A stretch of 64,000 bases of DNA from SHZL01 sp963815185 (GTDB taxonomy: Bacteria; Pseudomonadota; Gammaproteobacteria; Xanthomonadales; SZUA-36): contig CAWFGC010000009.1 of assembly GCA_963815185.1 (NCBI GenBank), positions 1,137,106-1,201,105 on the forward strand, in the 5' to 3' direction. Shown piece after piece: positions 57,921-64,000 of the stretch (the stretch's first letter is position 1; every line of letters starts with the position of its first letter). The translations under genes were made by a program, and so were the position numbers. The notes under the pieces were generated by a model, which saw nothing but the letters and a program-made list of their open reading frames with translations, was not told where the DNA came from and searched no databases.

Positions 57921-57993
57921 GGGCCGTTAGCTCAGTTGGTAGAGCAGAAGACTTTTAATCTTTTGGTCGTAGGTTCGATTCCTACACGGCCCA
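57921..57993 (+). tRNA. tRNA-Lys(TTT)
   Basis: The 73-nt cloverleaf has acceptor arms GGGCCGT/ACGGCCC, D-arm TAGCTCAGTTGGTAGAGC, anticodon loop CTTTTAA (anticodon TTT) and a GTTCGATTC T-loop. The 3' end reads A then TCA, so CCA is not encoded, unlike tRNA-Ser at 3.6 kb. It marks the left edge of the accessory block. Confidence 0.97.
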
Positions 57994-58005
57994 TCATTTT
58001 TTCAA

Positions 58006-58044
58006 GGGGTCCATTCCTGGGACATAGGCAACACTTCTGACCCC
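58006..58044. repeat. IS-like end sequence, left
   Basis: GGGGTC and GACCCC (58006-58011, 58039-58044) bracket CATTCCTGGGACATAGGCAA and a few more bases. The middle closely resembles 61563-61595 in the same orientation. It looks like a leftover insertion-sequence end or a small repeat. Confidence 0.5.
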
Positions 58045-58056
58045 AACCCCACTTCA

Positions 58057-58368
58057 TTATGCCGCGATAGCTCGAGCAACATTCTTGGGAAGGACACCCA
58101 GCGCAAGCAGCGACTTTACGAGCAAATCCATCGAAACAGATGGATCGGCGGCTTCCATTTTTGCGACGCGGGATTGGCTTGAAGAAATTAAGCGGGCCAG
58201 TTCTACCTGGCTAAGTTTCTTCTTCTCACGCACTTCACGCAGTTTTTTACTCAATGCGAGCTTCATCTCAATATAGGCGGACTCTTCAGCAGAGAGACCC
58301 AGGAAATCACTGACTATACCTGCCCGCCACCCTGCCTTCTCGAGTTTGTTTCGTTTACTTTGTTTCAC
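58057..58368 (-). CDS. higA: HigA-type XRE antitoxin
   Basis: The 103-residue protein has a helix-turn-helix of the XRE type (LREVREKKKLSQVELARLIS, then SSQSRVAKMEAADPSVSMDL) in its second half. It overlaps the end of the toxin gene by 14 bases and is encoded after it, the HigBA order. It would neutralise the toxin and repress the shared promoter at the palindrome 58703-58724. Confidence 0.85.
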   Translation of the reverse strand: MKQSKRNKLEKAGWRAGIVSDFLGLSAEESAYIEMKLALSKKLREVREKKKLSQVELARLISSSQSRVAKMEAADPSVSMDLLVKSLLALGVLPKNVARAIAA

Positions 58369-58693
58369 GCTTGTATAACTTCAGTCTTGTCTTGCAAATG
58401 TCCAAGACACCTTTGGGTGTCTTCGCCGATTTTTTCTGGAAGACTTCCAAAATTACGATTGCATCGGTATCTATTCGATATATGATTCGCCAAATACTGT
58501 CTTCATCACGGATCCGAAGTTCATGGCAACGAACACCAATGCTTGGCATTGGCCGCGAATGCGGAAGCGCAATGTTTTCGCCCTTCTGCAATCGCCTGGG
58601 CAATAACCCGGCCTCCAGTCTTGCGGCTTTTGAGAAAGGCGGTGTTTTTACCTCTCCGTGTAGCCATACCAAGGGCTTTTCATTGGTACTCAC
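58355..58693 (-). CDS. higB: HigB/Gp49-type RelE-superfamily toxin
   Basis: The 112-residue protein is of the phage-derived Gp49-like/HigB group: PLVWLHGEVKTPPFSKAARL near the start, CHELRIRDEDSIWRIIYRID in the centre and ILEVFQKKSAKTPKGVLDIC near the end. Relatives are ribosome-dependent mRNA nucleases. The start codon is GTG at 58693, lying about seven bases after a -10-like TACACT, so the message may be leaderless. Confidence 0.85.
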   Translation of the reverse strand: MSTNEKPLVWLHGEVKTPPFSKAARLEAGLLPRRLQKGENIALPHSRPMPSIGVRCHELRIRDEDSIWRIIYRIDTDAIVILEVFQKKSAKTPKGVLDICKTRLKLYKRETK

Positions 58694-58700
58694 GGGATCA

Positions 58701-58729
58701 AGTGTATGTCAGATATGACATACAATCAA
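58701..58729 (-). promoter_or_regulatory. higBA promoter with operator in the spacer
   Basis: On the minus strand TTGATT (58729-58724), a 17-base spacer and TACACT (58706-58701) form a promoter. A perfect 9-bp inverted repeat TGTATGTCA/TGACATACA with a 4-base centre (58703-58724) fills the spacer and touches both boxes, as expected of an autoregulated toxin-antitoxin operator. Confidence 0.7.
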
Positions 58730-59202
58730 TGTGCAGGTTCCGTAAGGCATAACCACAAAAGGGGCTGGACACATTTCTTACAAAGCTGTCCCCAATTTGT
58801 GCCTAATTAACAATTGTTTTCCACGCATAACTGGTGTTTTCTGGTGGGTAAAAATCGGGCAATCACCGCAAGCGCAGGCAATGCAGGGGGAGCGGCTTTC
58901 GCCGAAGGCGAAAAAGTGCCCCCGGAACGCCGCTAAGCGCGTGACCAATTTCATCGAGCCCTGAAATTACCAGGGCGCGTTTTAATTTATTCGTTCTTCC
59001 GCTGCGGGCAGTGAGAAAATTCTGCAAGATCCTGGGCTTATTGGCTGTAAACGGGCGGGAACTGACGTACTGGGTGACGGATTTGTTCCGCCGACAAACC
59101 GGCAGGAATCCAAAATAATAGAATCTGGTGGGAGTAGCGGAATGAAATCAGCACTTATACTTAAGAAATGACCGCTAAGCGCACCATTCCCACCTGATTG
59201 AA
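58730..59202. other. Gene-poor A/T-richer stretch with inverted repeats
   Basis: No convincing protein gene is seen. Structures present: CCACAAAAGGGG with CCCCAATTTGTG (58753-58801); a GGGGG/CCCCC stem enclosing TTTCGCC-GAA-GGCGAAA (58886-58923); and GGTGGGA with TCCCACC (59127-59194) just before the cassette boundary, possibly a degenerate attC. A GTG frame at 59011-59118 would encode 35 residues (KILGLLAVNGRELTYWVTDL in it); it has no recognisable family and may be chance. Confidence 0.4.
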
Positions 59203-59221
59203 GTTGGGCGCTATACAAGCA

Positions 59222-59521
59222 ATGGGCGGATTGATCAAAAAAGTAGTCATTCTTGCGGCAATCGCTTTCGCGGTAAACCGCTGGGTGCCATTGTCATCAT
59301 TGTTGGACCCTTCTTCGGACACCAGGCCCTCCGGTTCTGAGAATTACCGTGCCGCCTGTAGAATAAAGGGGAATATTAGCTTCACAACCGGGGAACGCAT
59401 TTACCATGTTCCTGGTGGCGAGTGGTACAACGAAACAATAATAGACCCTTCGCAGGGAGAGCGGTGGTTCTGTTCCGAAGAAGAGGCGCGTGCTGCGGGA
59501 TGGAGGAAGTCTTACAAGTGA
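59222..59521 (+). CDS. Small membrane-anchored protein with a conserved 'sunset'-type C-terminal domain
   Basis: The 99-residue protein has an N-terminal hydrophobic helix (LIKKVVILAAIAFAVNRWV) and a C-terminal domain reading CRIKGNISFTTGERIYHVPG, then WYNETIIDPSQGERWFCSEE and ARAAGWR. This Cys-pair domain is found at the ends of thermonuclease-like and other bacterial proteins and is called the sunset domain in some annotations; its function is unknown to me. ATG 59222 is chosen over a TTG at 59198 because the cassette boundary lies between them. It is the only gene of the cassette. Confidence 0.65.
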   Translation: MGGLIKKVVILAAIAFAVNRWVPLSSLLDPSSDTRPSGSENYRAACRIKGNISFTTGERIYHVPGGEWYNETIIDPSQGERWFCSEEEARAAGWRKSYK

Positions 59522-59554
59522 ACCATTTTGTTTGGTGGGCATAAGCACGGCCTC

Positions 59555-59625
59555 GCCCAACTACAGGTTCAAGCCGAAGCGTCAGTCGTTAACCTTGCGG
59601 CCCGCAGCTTAACCTGGGGTTATGC
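59555..59625 (+). other. attC recombination site
   Basis: R'' GCCCAAC (59555-59561) and R' GTTATGC (59619-59625) flank L'' CAGGTTCAAGC and L' GCTTAACCTG. The L arms are complementary except for one extra C in L'', the extrahelical base that sets strand choice for integrases. The 71-base length is within the normal attC range. Confidence 0.6.
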
Positions 59626-59664
59626 CACATGTGCTTCGATCACTTTTGAAAGGGAGATTCAAAA

Positions 59665-59880
59665 ATGGTTTTAGTTTCTTATATTGGCTTGGCCATTTCC
59701 GTGATTGGTGGAATCGGACTGTTGCTGGCAGCGTTTAGGACCCATGTGTTTTGGGGCATCGCATGTATTTTTATTCCACCAGCAGCAATCATTTACACCG
59801 TCCTACATTGGGACGAGGCCAAGAACCCTTTTTTACTTCAATTGGTAGGTTTGGGTATTCTTCTATTAGGCTCTTACTAA
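59665..59880 (+). CDS. Small hydrophobic membrane protein
   Basis: The 71-residue protein has two or three hydrophobic segments (LVSYIGLAISVIGGIGLLLA, GIACIFIPPAAIIYTVL, LLQLVGLGILLLG). AGGGAGA lies eight bases ahead of the ATG, supporting real translation. No family is recognised with confidence. It starts 40 bases after the attC point, so it may be the next cassette gene, but no attC is seen after it. Confidence 0.6.
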   Translation: MVLVSYIGLAISVIGGIGLLLAAFRTHVFWGIACIFIPPAAIIYTVLHWDEAKNPFLLQLVGLGILLLGSY

Positions 59881-60096
59881 GTTACTCCGTTGTAGGGCAG
59901 TTTCTATCGAATAAAAGGCGTTTAAGTATGTTCCCGCCTGCGGCCTCAGCCGGACCGGTGTTCCGCACGAGCCATACTTTGTGCCGAATTTGTGGCGTAG
60001 CAACCAATTGCCAGCATCAATTAGTGTTCAGTCGGAGTTCAGCTAATGTTGTTAAGATCAGCCATTGCTTTCGTGAACAACGCAAAAGGAAGGCAT
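59881..60096. other. Spacer with one inverted repeat
   Basis: AAGTATG and CATACTT (near 59923-59929 and 59972-59978) frame about 42 GC-rich bases. There are no gene-like frames. No GCATAAC-type R'' box is found, so it is not an obvious attC. Confidence 0.35.
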
Positions 60097-61524
60097 ATGC
60101 GTCCATATTTGGTTTTATTGGTGCTCTGGTGCGGTACCGTGTTCTCCGACGAATTTCATTCCGAAAAAATTGCTCCTGGTGATATTCAACATCTCAAACA
60201 GGCGATTCTCGATGCCAATGACCGCGAGATGCGCACCGCCTTGACTCTTTCAGGCACGTATACTTTCACCGCAGCAGATGAGCTGCCAGCGATCCATTCG
60301 ACCATCTCAATGTGGGGTGATCCCAACGACTACTTTCGTTTTCAAGGTGCTTCGGAAGTAGGACCGAATCGTATGCTGACAATTGAGTCCGATGGCGAAC
60401 TGACAGTCGGCTATGGAGAATTCACGAAGTTTGATGTCCTCCGCTTAAGCGGCTCGGTTTCTGAGGTTTCTCCGCTTATTGAGAACCACGGAAGTTTGGT
60501 TTTGGATCAGGCTGTGTTCCGAGACATTGATGGCAGTTATTTCATCACCCGAACTCACTTTACTCCGCCGCTGATAAGTAACTTTGGTTCGTTCCTGGCC
60601 AAGCGAACGTCGTTCATTAATTCTGGGTTTAACCAGGGGTTGGGTGGCCTGATTTCGAATCTAGGATTTGCCCGCTTTGAAAAATCCGTGTTCGATAGCA
60701 CGAATATTCGTGAACCAATTTCCAATGAAGGGGAGATGGAACTGGTCAATGTTTCATACCTGGGCAATCCTCTCGATGGTTCTGGTGCATCCTCGCCCTT
60801 AAGCAATAGCGATGAAGGAACGGTCCGGATTGGTAATTCAATATTCGCCGGAGTAGAAGGCTCTTTTTGGTGCTCGCAGGTTCTGAGTTTGGGCCACAAC
60901 TTGGTAGACAATCTCGCCTGCGGCTTATCTGCGGATGGAGACATCGTCGGCGTTCCAACAGGCTTGCTTCCACTCAGTGCTGATCCAAAGATGCGAGAAT
61001 TCTTCCTTAGTGCAGCCAGCCCTGCAGTAGACAGCGGGGATCCCGAACTTTGTGCCACTGTTGCGGATGGCCCACTTGATGGCAATGGCGATGGAATTGC
61101 GATATGTGACAGGGGCGCATTCGAGTTCTATTCGAAAGGTCTGTCTGACGGTGGGGCAAACGGCCTCTACTACGACCCTGACCACGACGGTCATTACGTC
61201 TATGTCCTGGACAACGATTACAACACCCTGGTCATGTGGAATACCTTCGACACACAAGGGAATCAGGCGTGGGTACTCGCGCTTGGTGATCTAGCCAATG
61301 GACAGTCAATGATTGCTGATGCTTATATCAATAAGGGTGGAACCCTAACGGCTTCAGGCCCGACAAACGTCAGTCTCGATAACTTTTGGGGAACTATCCA
61401 GATCGAACTTGATTCTTGCAAAGAGGGTACCTTCTATTTTGATTCAGTACTTCCGAATTTTACAAAAGGGCAGTTCAGAATGAAGCGACTTGCAGTTGTG
61501 ACCCAAATCGGTTGTGAGGACTGA
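60097..61524 (+). CDS. Exported beta-helix-like protein with C-terminal envelope domain
   Basis: The 475-residue protein has a short signal peptide (RPYLVLLVLWCGTVFSDEF). Residues about 60-330 form a right-handed beta-helix-like region (SGSVSEVSPLIENHGSLVLD, FARFEKSVFDSTNIREPISN) ending in SPAVDSG and GDGIAICDRGAFEF, the pattern of choice-of-anchor Q type outer-surface proteins. The last 115 residues (GLYYDPDHDGHYVYVLDNDY, WNTFDTQGNQAWVLALGDL) match a beta-rich domain common in secreted proteins of Xanthomonadales-like bacteria. AAGGAAGG precedes ATG 60097. Probably a surface-exposed or secreted protein of unknown role. Confidence 0.65.
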   Translation: MRPYLVLLVLWCGTVFSDEFHSEKIAPGDIQHLKQAILDANDREMRTALTLSGTYTFTAADELPAIHSTISMWGDPNDYFRFQGASEVGPNRMLTIESDGELTVGYGEFTKFDVLRLSGSVSEVSPLIENHGSLVLDQAVFRDIDGSYFITRTHFTPPLISNFGSFLAKRTSFINSGFNQGLGGLISNLGFARFEKSVFDSTNIREPISNEGEMELVNVSYLGNPLDGSGASSPLSNSDEGTVRIGNSIFAGVEGSFWCSQVLSLGHNLVDNLACGLSADGDIVGVPTGLLPLSADPKMREFFLSAASPAVDSGDPELCATVADGPLDGNGDGIAICDRGAFEFYSKGLSDGGANGLYYDPDHDGHYVYVLDNDYNTLVMWNTFDTQGNQAWVLALGDLANGQSMIADAYINKGGTLTASGPTNVSLDNFWGTIQIELDSCKEGTFYFDSVLPNFTKGQFRMKRLAVVTQIGCED

Positions 61525-61550
61525 AGGATTTCAAGGTGTATACCGATCAC

Positions 61551-61596
61551 ATGGTTTACATTTTATTCCGGACACATAGGTAACAGTTTGTTCCGA
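61551..61596. repeat. IS-like end sequence, right
   Basis: ATGGTTTACA followed by TATTCCGGACACATAGGTAA and CAGTTTGTTCC resembles the left sequence at 58012-58042 in the same direction and is typical of insertion-sequence edges. No transposase frame is present. Confidence 0.5.
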
Positions 61597-61601
61597 GGAC
61601 T

Positions 61602-62796
61602 TTAGCAAAATCTGTTTGACCTGCTCCCCTTGCGCTCGAGCGTTTCTTCATAAGCCGTCATCAAGCGTTCGTGGTTTGTCGTGCTGGAGAACTTTTGCTC
61701 GTACTCGCTTCGGGCGGCTGGGACCATCGACAAAACTTGCCTCTGGTGGTTGGCCGCCCACCGGACTTGCCGCGCGAACTCCTTGACATCTGAACCGGGA
61801 TACACGAGCCCGGTTTTGCCATGCACGACGGTTTCATGTCGCGATCCGAAATCAGATGCGATCACTGGTGTTCCCACGCTGAAACTCTGCGCGACAACAA
61901 CCGGGCAGGGTTCATCCCAGGTGGACGGAAGCAAGGTTGCGATCGCCCCACGCATCAGTTCCGCCACCTCGACCGGACTTTTCATCCCCAAATAGTCCAC
62001 TTCGGAGTGGGAGGCGGCGAAATCACGCACCTGCTGCTCCATCGGACCGGTACCGAAATCCGCAGCGCTACATCGGGTAATTCCCGCCAGGCCTCGATCA
62101 TCTGACTGATTCCCTTCTGGTGACTGAGTCTGCCGGCGAAACAAAAATAGCGGCGCGGACCCTCACGAAACCCCGGATCCAAAGCAAAACTGGGCTTGAC
62201 GCGAACCCGCTGCGCTTCGATCCCGGCCCTGATGGCAACTGCACGGATCGACTCACTGGGTGCGAGAAAGGTATCAATCGAGCGATTCCAGGTATTCAAC
62301 CGGGTGTGTATCGATGTGCAACCGGCCTTGACCATGCTGATAGCAAAGCTGTTCATGGTGCAACGATGCAGCACGCCCGGCCATCCGAATTTCTTGCCCA
62401 CACACAGACTGCACGGACTTCCGTTCCGAGTAAGAAAATCGCCGTTGCACGCCAGGCGATAGTTGTGCAGGGTCTGAACGACCGGAACAGCGGCGTCCCG
62501 GCAGGCCAGGTAGACCGAAGGCGTCATATGCGGCCAGATATTGTGGACATGGGCGATGTCCGGCCGGAAATCTGCAATCTCTGCTGCGACCCTTTTGCGC
62601 CAAGAGAAGGAGTACGCGCCCCCCGCAGACCTCAAGCCCCTGAAAACGATGGGTTGAGCCAGAACTGAAGGGTCCGTCTGCAGCATGCGCACTTTACGCC
62701 ATGATCCCGCAGCGTCCCGGCCTCCCAATCCACGATCGTGTTTTCACCGCTCGGTTCCGCCCGCGTATAGGCATCGTGCAGAACCAGGATTTTCAT
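61602..62796 (-). CDS. Glycosyltransferase family 4-type protein (two frameshifts)
   Basis: It starts MKILVLHDAYTRAEPSGENT at 62796 and changes frame near 62695 to VRMLQTDPSVLAQPIVFRGL. The GT-B N-domain follows (IADFRPDIAHVHNIWPHMTP, LHNYRLACNGDFL, and a Cys pair PCSLCVGK). After a second shift near 62060 comes the C-domain with the donor site (TLLPSTWDEPCPVVVAQSFS, GTPVIASDFGSRHETVVHG). Corrected length is about 397 residues. It transfers a sugar from a nucleotide donor during surface-polysaccharide assembly. Its start overlaps the epimerase stop by 4 bases. Confidence 0.82.
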
Positions 62797-63728
62797 TGCA
62801 GGGAAGCGATGGTGCGCTGCAATCCGTCTTCCAATGAAATTGCCGGCCGCCAATCAAGCAAGCTGGATGTCAGCGCCGGATCAGCCACCCAGGGATAATC
62901 ATCGTGCGGAGGCGCAGGGAATACTCCCCATTGTGCTTCCGAAGCCGATGCGGTGAGCCGGGTGATAAGCGCGACAATGGTTTCCAGATCCGTTGCAACG
63001 CCCGATCCGGCATTGTAGACGCCGCCCGCCAGCCGCTGCGCGTTTGCCGCCACTTTCAGATACAGCGCTGAAACATCGTCAACGAACACCCAATCTCTTT
63101 TTATGTCCGGACGCGAAAGCGTGAGCGGTTCATTGCGCAAGGCCTTGGCGATCACCAAGGGCACCAGTCGTCGCGGGTGATCTCCGGGGCCGTAAGTCGA
63201 AAACAGGCGGATCGTCACTACCGGCCGGTCTTGAGTCGAGGCGACGGACCGAGCGTAAAGGGTGGCCGCCAATTTACTGATGCCATGCAGTGAGTCAGGA
63301 TGGCAGTCCGATGCTTCCGCCAGTGGTTGGTGGCCATTGGAGTACTCGAAGGAGTCACCCGTAGACACCAATGCGCGATAGTCGACCTGACCGCAGGCAT
63401 CAACAAGATTGACCGTTCCCAGAGTGTTTACCGTAATTAAGGCTTCTGCGGCCGCCGCAGAGCCCGCCACAACCGTTGCCGCCGCCAGATGAAAAATATA
63501 TTCCGGCCGGACCTTGCGCATCACATCTTGCAGTCGCGAAGCATCCTCAAGCGGCGCGATGTGCCGGCGCGCTTGGGCAAGAACATCCTCCAGGCGCCAG
63601 AAATTCGAAGTTTCACGGCACAGCAAGTGCACTTCGAACCCGTCCCGCAGCAAGCGCCTGACCACGTGAGAGCCAACGAAGCCGCTTCCACCCGAAACCA
63701 GGGCCACACCTGGAATTGCCTGTTTCAT
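62793..63728 (-). CDS. NAD-dependent epimerase/dehydratase (extended SDR)
   Basis: The 311-residue Rossmann enzyme shows the NAD motif VSGGSGFVGSHVVRRLLRDG, LVSTGDSFEYSN with the catalytic-Ser region, and the downstream SDR Lys in HGISKLAATLYARSVA. The usual Tyr of YxxxK is replaced by H in HGISK. It resembles nucleotide-sugar epimerases and 4-dehydratases. The altered catalytic triad position leaves open a different chemistry or a reading error. It is coupled by ATGA overlaps to the genes on both sides. Confidence 0.82.
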   Translation of the reverse strand: MKQAIPGVALVSGGSGFVGSHVVRRLLRDGFEVHLLCRETSNFWRLEDVLAQARRHIAPLEDASRLQDVMRKVRPEYIFHLAAATVVAGSAAAAEALITVNTLGTVNLVDACGQVDYRALVSTGDSFEYSNGHQPLAEASDCHPDSLHGISKLAATLYARSVASTQDRPVVTIRLFSTYGPGDHPRRLVPLVIAKALRNEPLTLSRPDIKRDWVFVDDVSALYLKVAANAQRLAGGVYNAGSGVATDLETIVALITRLTASASEAQWGVFPAPPHDDYPWVADPALTSSLLDWRPAISLEDGLQRTIASLQ

Positions 63729-64000
63729 GCAAAGTACCTGTATAGCGTGTCTGCGGCCCGCATCGCCACCTCATCCGGCACGTCAGGCCCGGTGACAAGT
63801 CGGTCATTACACCCAAAAATGCGCGCGCTTCCTGCGCCTGTTCCTTGCGCCAACCCGGCGGAGTCCAGTTGAGAAATTGCAATTCCTGCTCCCTCGCGCC
63901 GGTGTTGCGTTTGAATCGAATCAAGCCGGCTTGGTCATCATCACTGGGGCCCAGATCCAGCGTGTGGCAGCCCAGGGAGACCGCCAGTTGCGCGCCTTCC
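63725..64000 (-). CDS. FemAB/GNAT-like protein of the polysaccharide cluster (5' end outside window, frameshift)
   Basis: The visible C-terminal 90 residues read EGAQLAVSLGCHTLDLGPSD, DDQAGLIRFKRNTGAREQEL, then WTPPGWRKEQAQEARAFLGV in one frame. After a shift near 63800, VTGPDVPDEVAMRAADTLYR and a stop at 63725 follow. The LGPSDDDQ-x-GL-IRFKR segment is typical of FemAB-related acyltransferases in exopolysaccharide loci. The stop overlaps the epimerase start, so the three right-edge genes form one minus-strand operon. Confidence 0.65.

Larger units (their letters stand above)
59203..59625 (+). mobile_element. Integron-type gene cassette
   Basis: The unit starts at a GTTGGGC core site (59203-59209), contains one gene (59222-59521) and ends in an attC-like site (59555-59625). 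The attC R'' box is GCCCAAC, the exact reverse complement of the cassette's own first core site, as required when a cassette circularises. No integron integrase gene is in the window. Confidence 0.6.

Noticed and set aside
57993..58044. Prophage attachment site at tRNA-Lys
   Set aside because: I find no second copy of the tRNA 3' end at the far side of the block and no integrase gene.
58753..58801. attC site downstream of higBA
   Set aside because: GCATAAC at 58747-58753 and the CCACAAAAGGGG/CCCCAATTTGTG stem look similar to an attC, but no GTT core site closes the right side.
59923..59978. Second attC site after the small membrane protein
   Set aside because: There is an inverted repeat, but no RYYYAAC box, no matching GTT core, and no complement of the preceding core site GTTATGC.

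Overview
The window reads as chromosome from a gammaproteobacterium. The gene orders yebC-ruvCAB-ybgC-tolQRAB-pal-cpoB-queE-queC-tRNA-Lys and map-glnD-dapD-dapE are typical of that class. The IPTL-CTERM protein, the REP elements that begin with GTAG, and the C-terminal domain of the secreted protein at 60-61.5 kb lean towards Lysobacterales (Xanthomonadales/Wenzhouxiangella-like), but this assignment is inference. Base composition looks moderately GC-rich. The accessory stretch at about 58.0-61.6 kb is visibly richer in A/T.

Layout. 0-3.5 kb: the tail of an OmpA-family protein, a YdcH-like small protein, and a reverse trans-sulfuration pair (cystathionine beta-synthase, cystathionine gamma-lyase). 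3.5-3.9 kb: tRNA-Ser(CGA) embedded in REP elements. 3.9-9.2 kb, minus strand: ETF-ubiquinone oxidoreductase, etfB, etfA and acetoacetyl-CoA synthetase, linking acyl-CoA oxidation to the quinone pool. 9.3-12.8 kb: a zinc-uptake-like locus (Cys-rich small exported protein, outer-membrane barrel, ZnuA-like binding protein, ZnuB-like permease, no ATPase). 12.9-16.3 kb: MaoC and CitE-like enzymes, dusA, and an amidinotransferase-fold enzyme. 16.4-20.6 kb: a PepSY-like protein with a PhoP/PhoQ-type two-component system, a short MazG, and RmuC. 20.6-22.9 kb: two related IPTL-CTERM-type exported proteins, a membrane-protein remnant and a duplicated terminator. 22.9-28.1 kb, minus strand: RND efflux pump, adaptor and prmC. 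28.2-36.7 kb: map, glnD, dapD, dapE, clpB. 36.7-41.6 kb, minus strand: a glutamine amidotransferase, proA, proB and an M49-like peptidase lipoprotein. 41.8-47.6 kb: FmdB-type zinc ribbon, aspS, an S9 peptidase, rarD and a lipase-like hydrolase. 47.7-57.8 kb: yebC, ruvCAB, the Tol-Pal envelope system, a SYLF lipoprotein, and two preQ0 (queuosine precursor) genes. 57.9-61.6 kb: tRNA-Lys and an accessory block with a HigBA-type toxin-antitoxin pair, an integron-type gene cassette with its attC site, a small membrane protein and a beta-helix secreted protein. 61.6-64 kb, minus strand: the end of a surface-polysaccharide cluster (FemAB-like protein, sugar epimerase, glycosyltransferase).

An important caveat: at least 16 otherwise intact genes (including ruvA, proA, etfA's neighbour ETF-QO, and aacS) are interrupted by single frameshifts with the missing part continuing in another frame. 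Because core genes are affected, I read most of these as sequence or assembly indels rather than true pseudogenes. I give the full gene span and the approximate break point for each.

The most interesting structures are: the attC-bearing cassette at 59203-59625; the HigBA promoter, whose operator fills the -35/-10 spacer and whose predicted transcript is leaderless; the IPTL-CTERM unit with its copied terminator; a PhoP-box-like direct repeat ahead of the two-component operon; and the REP element that supplies the stop codon of aacS.
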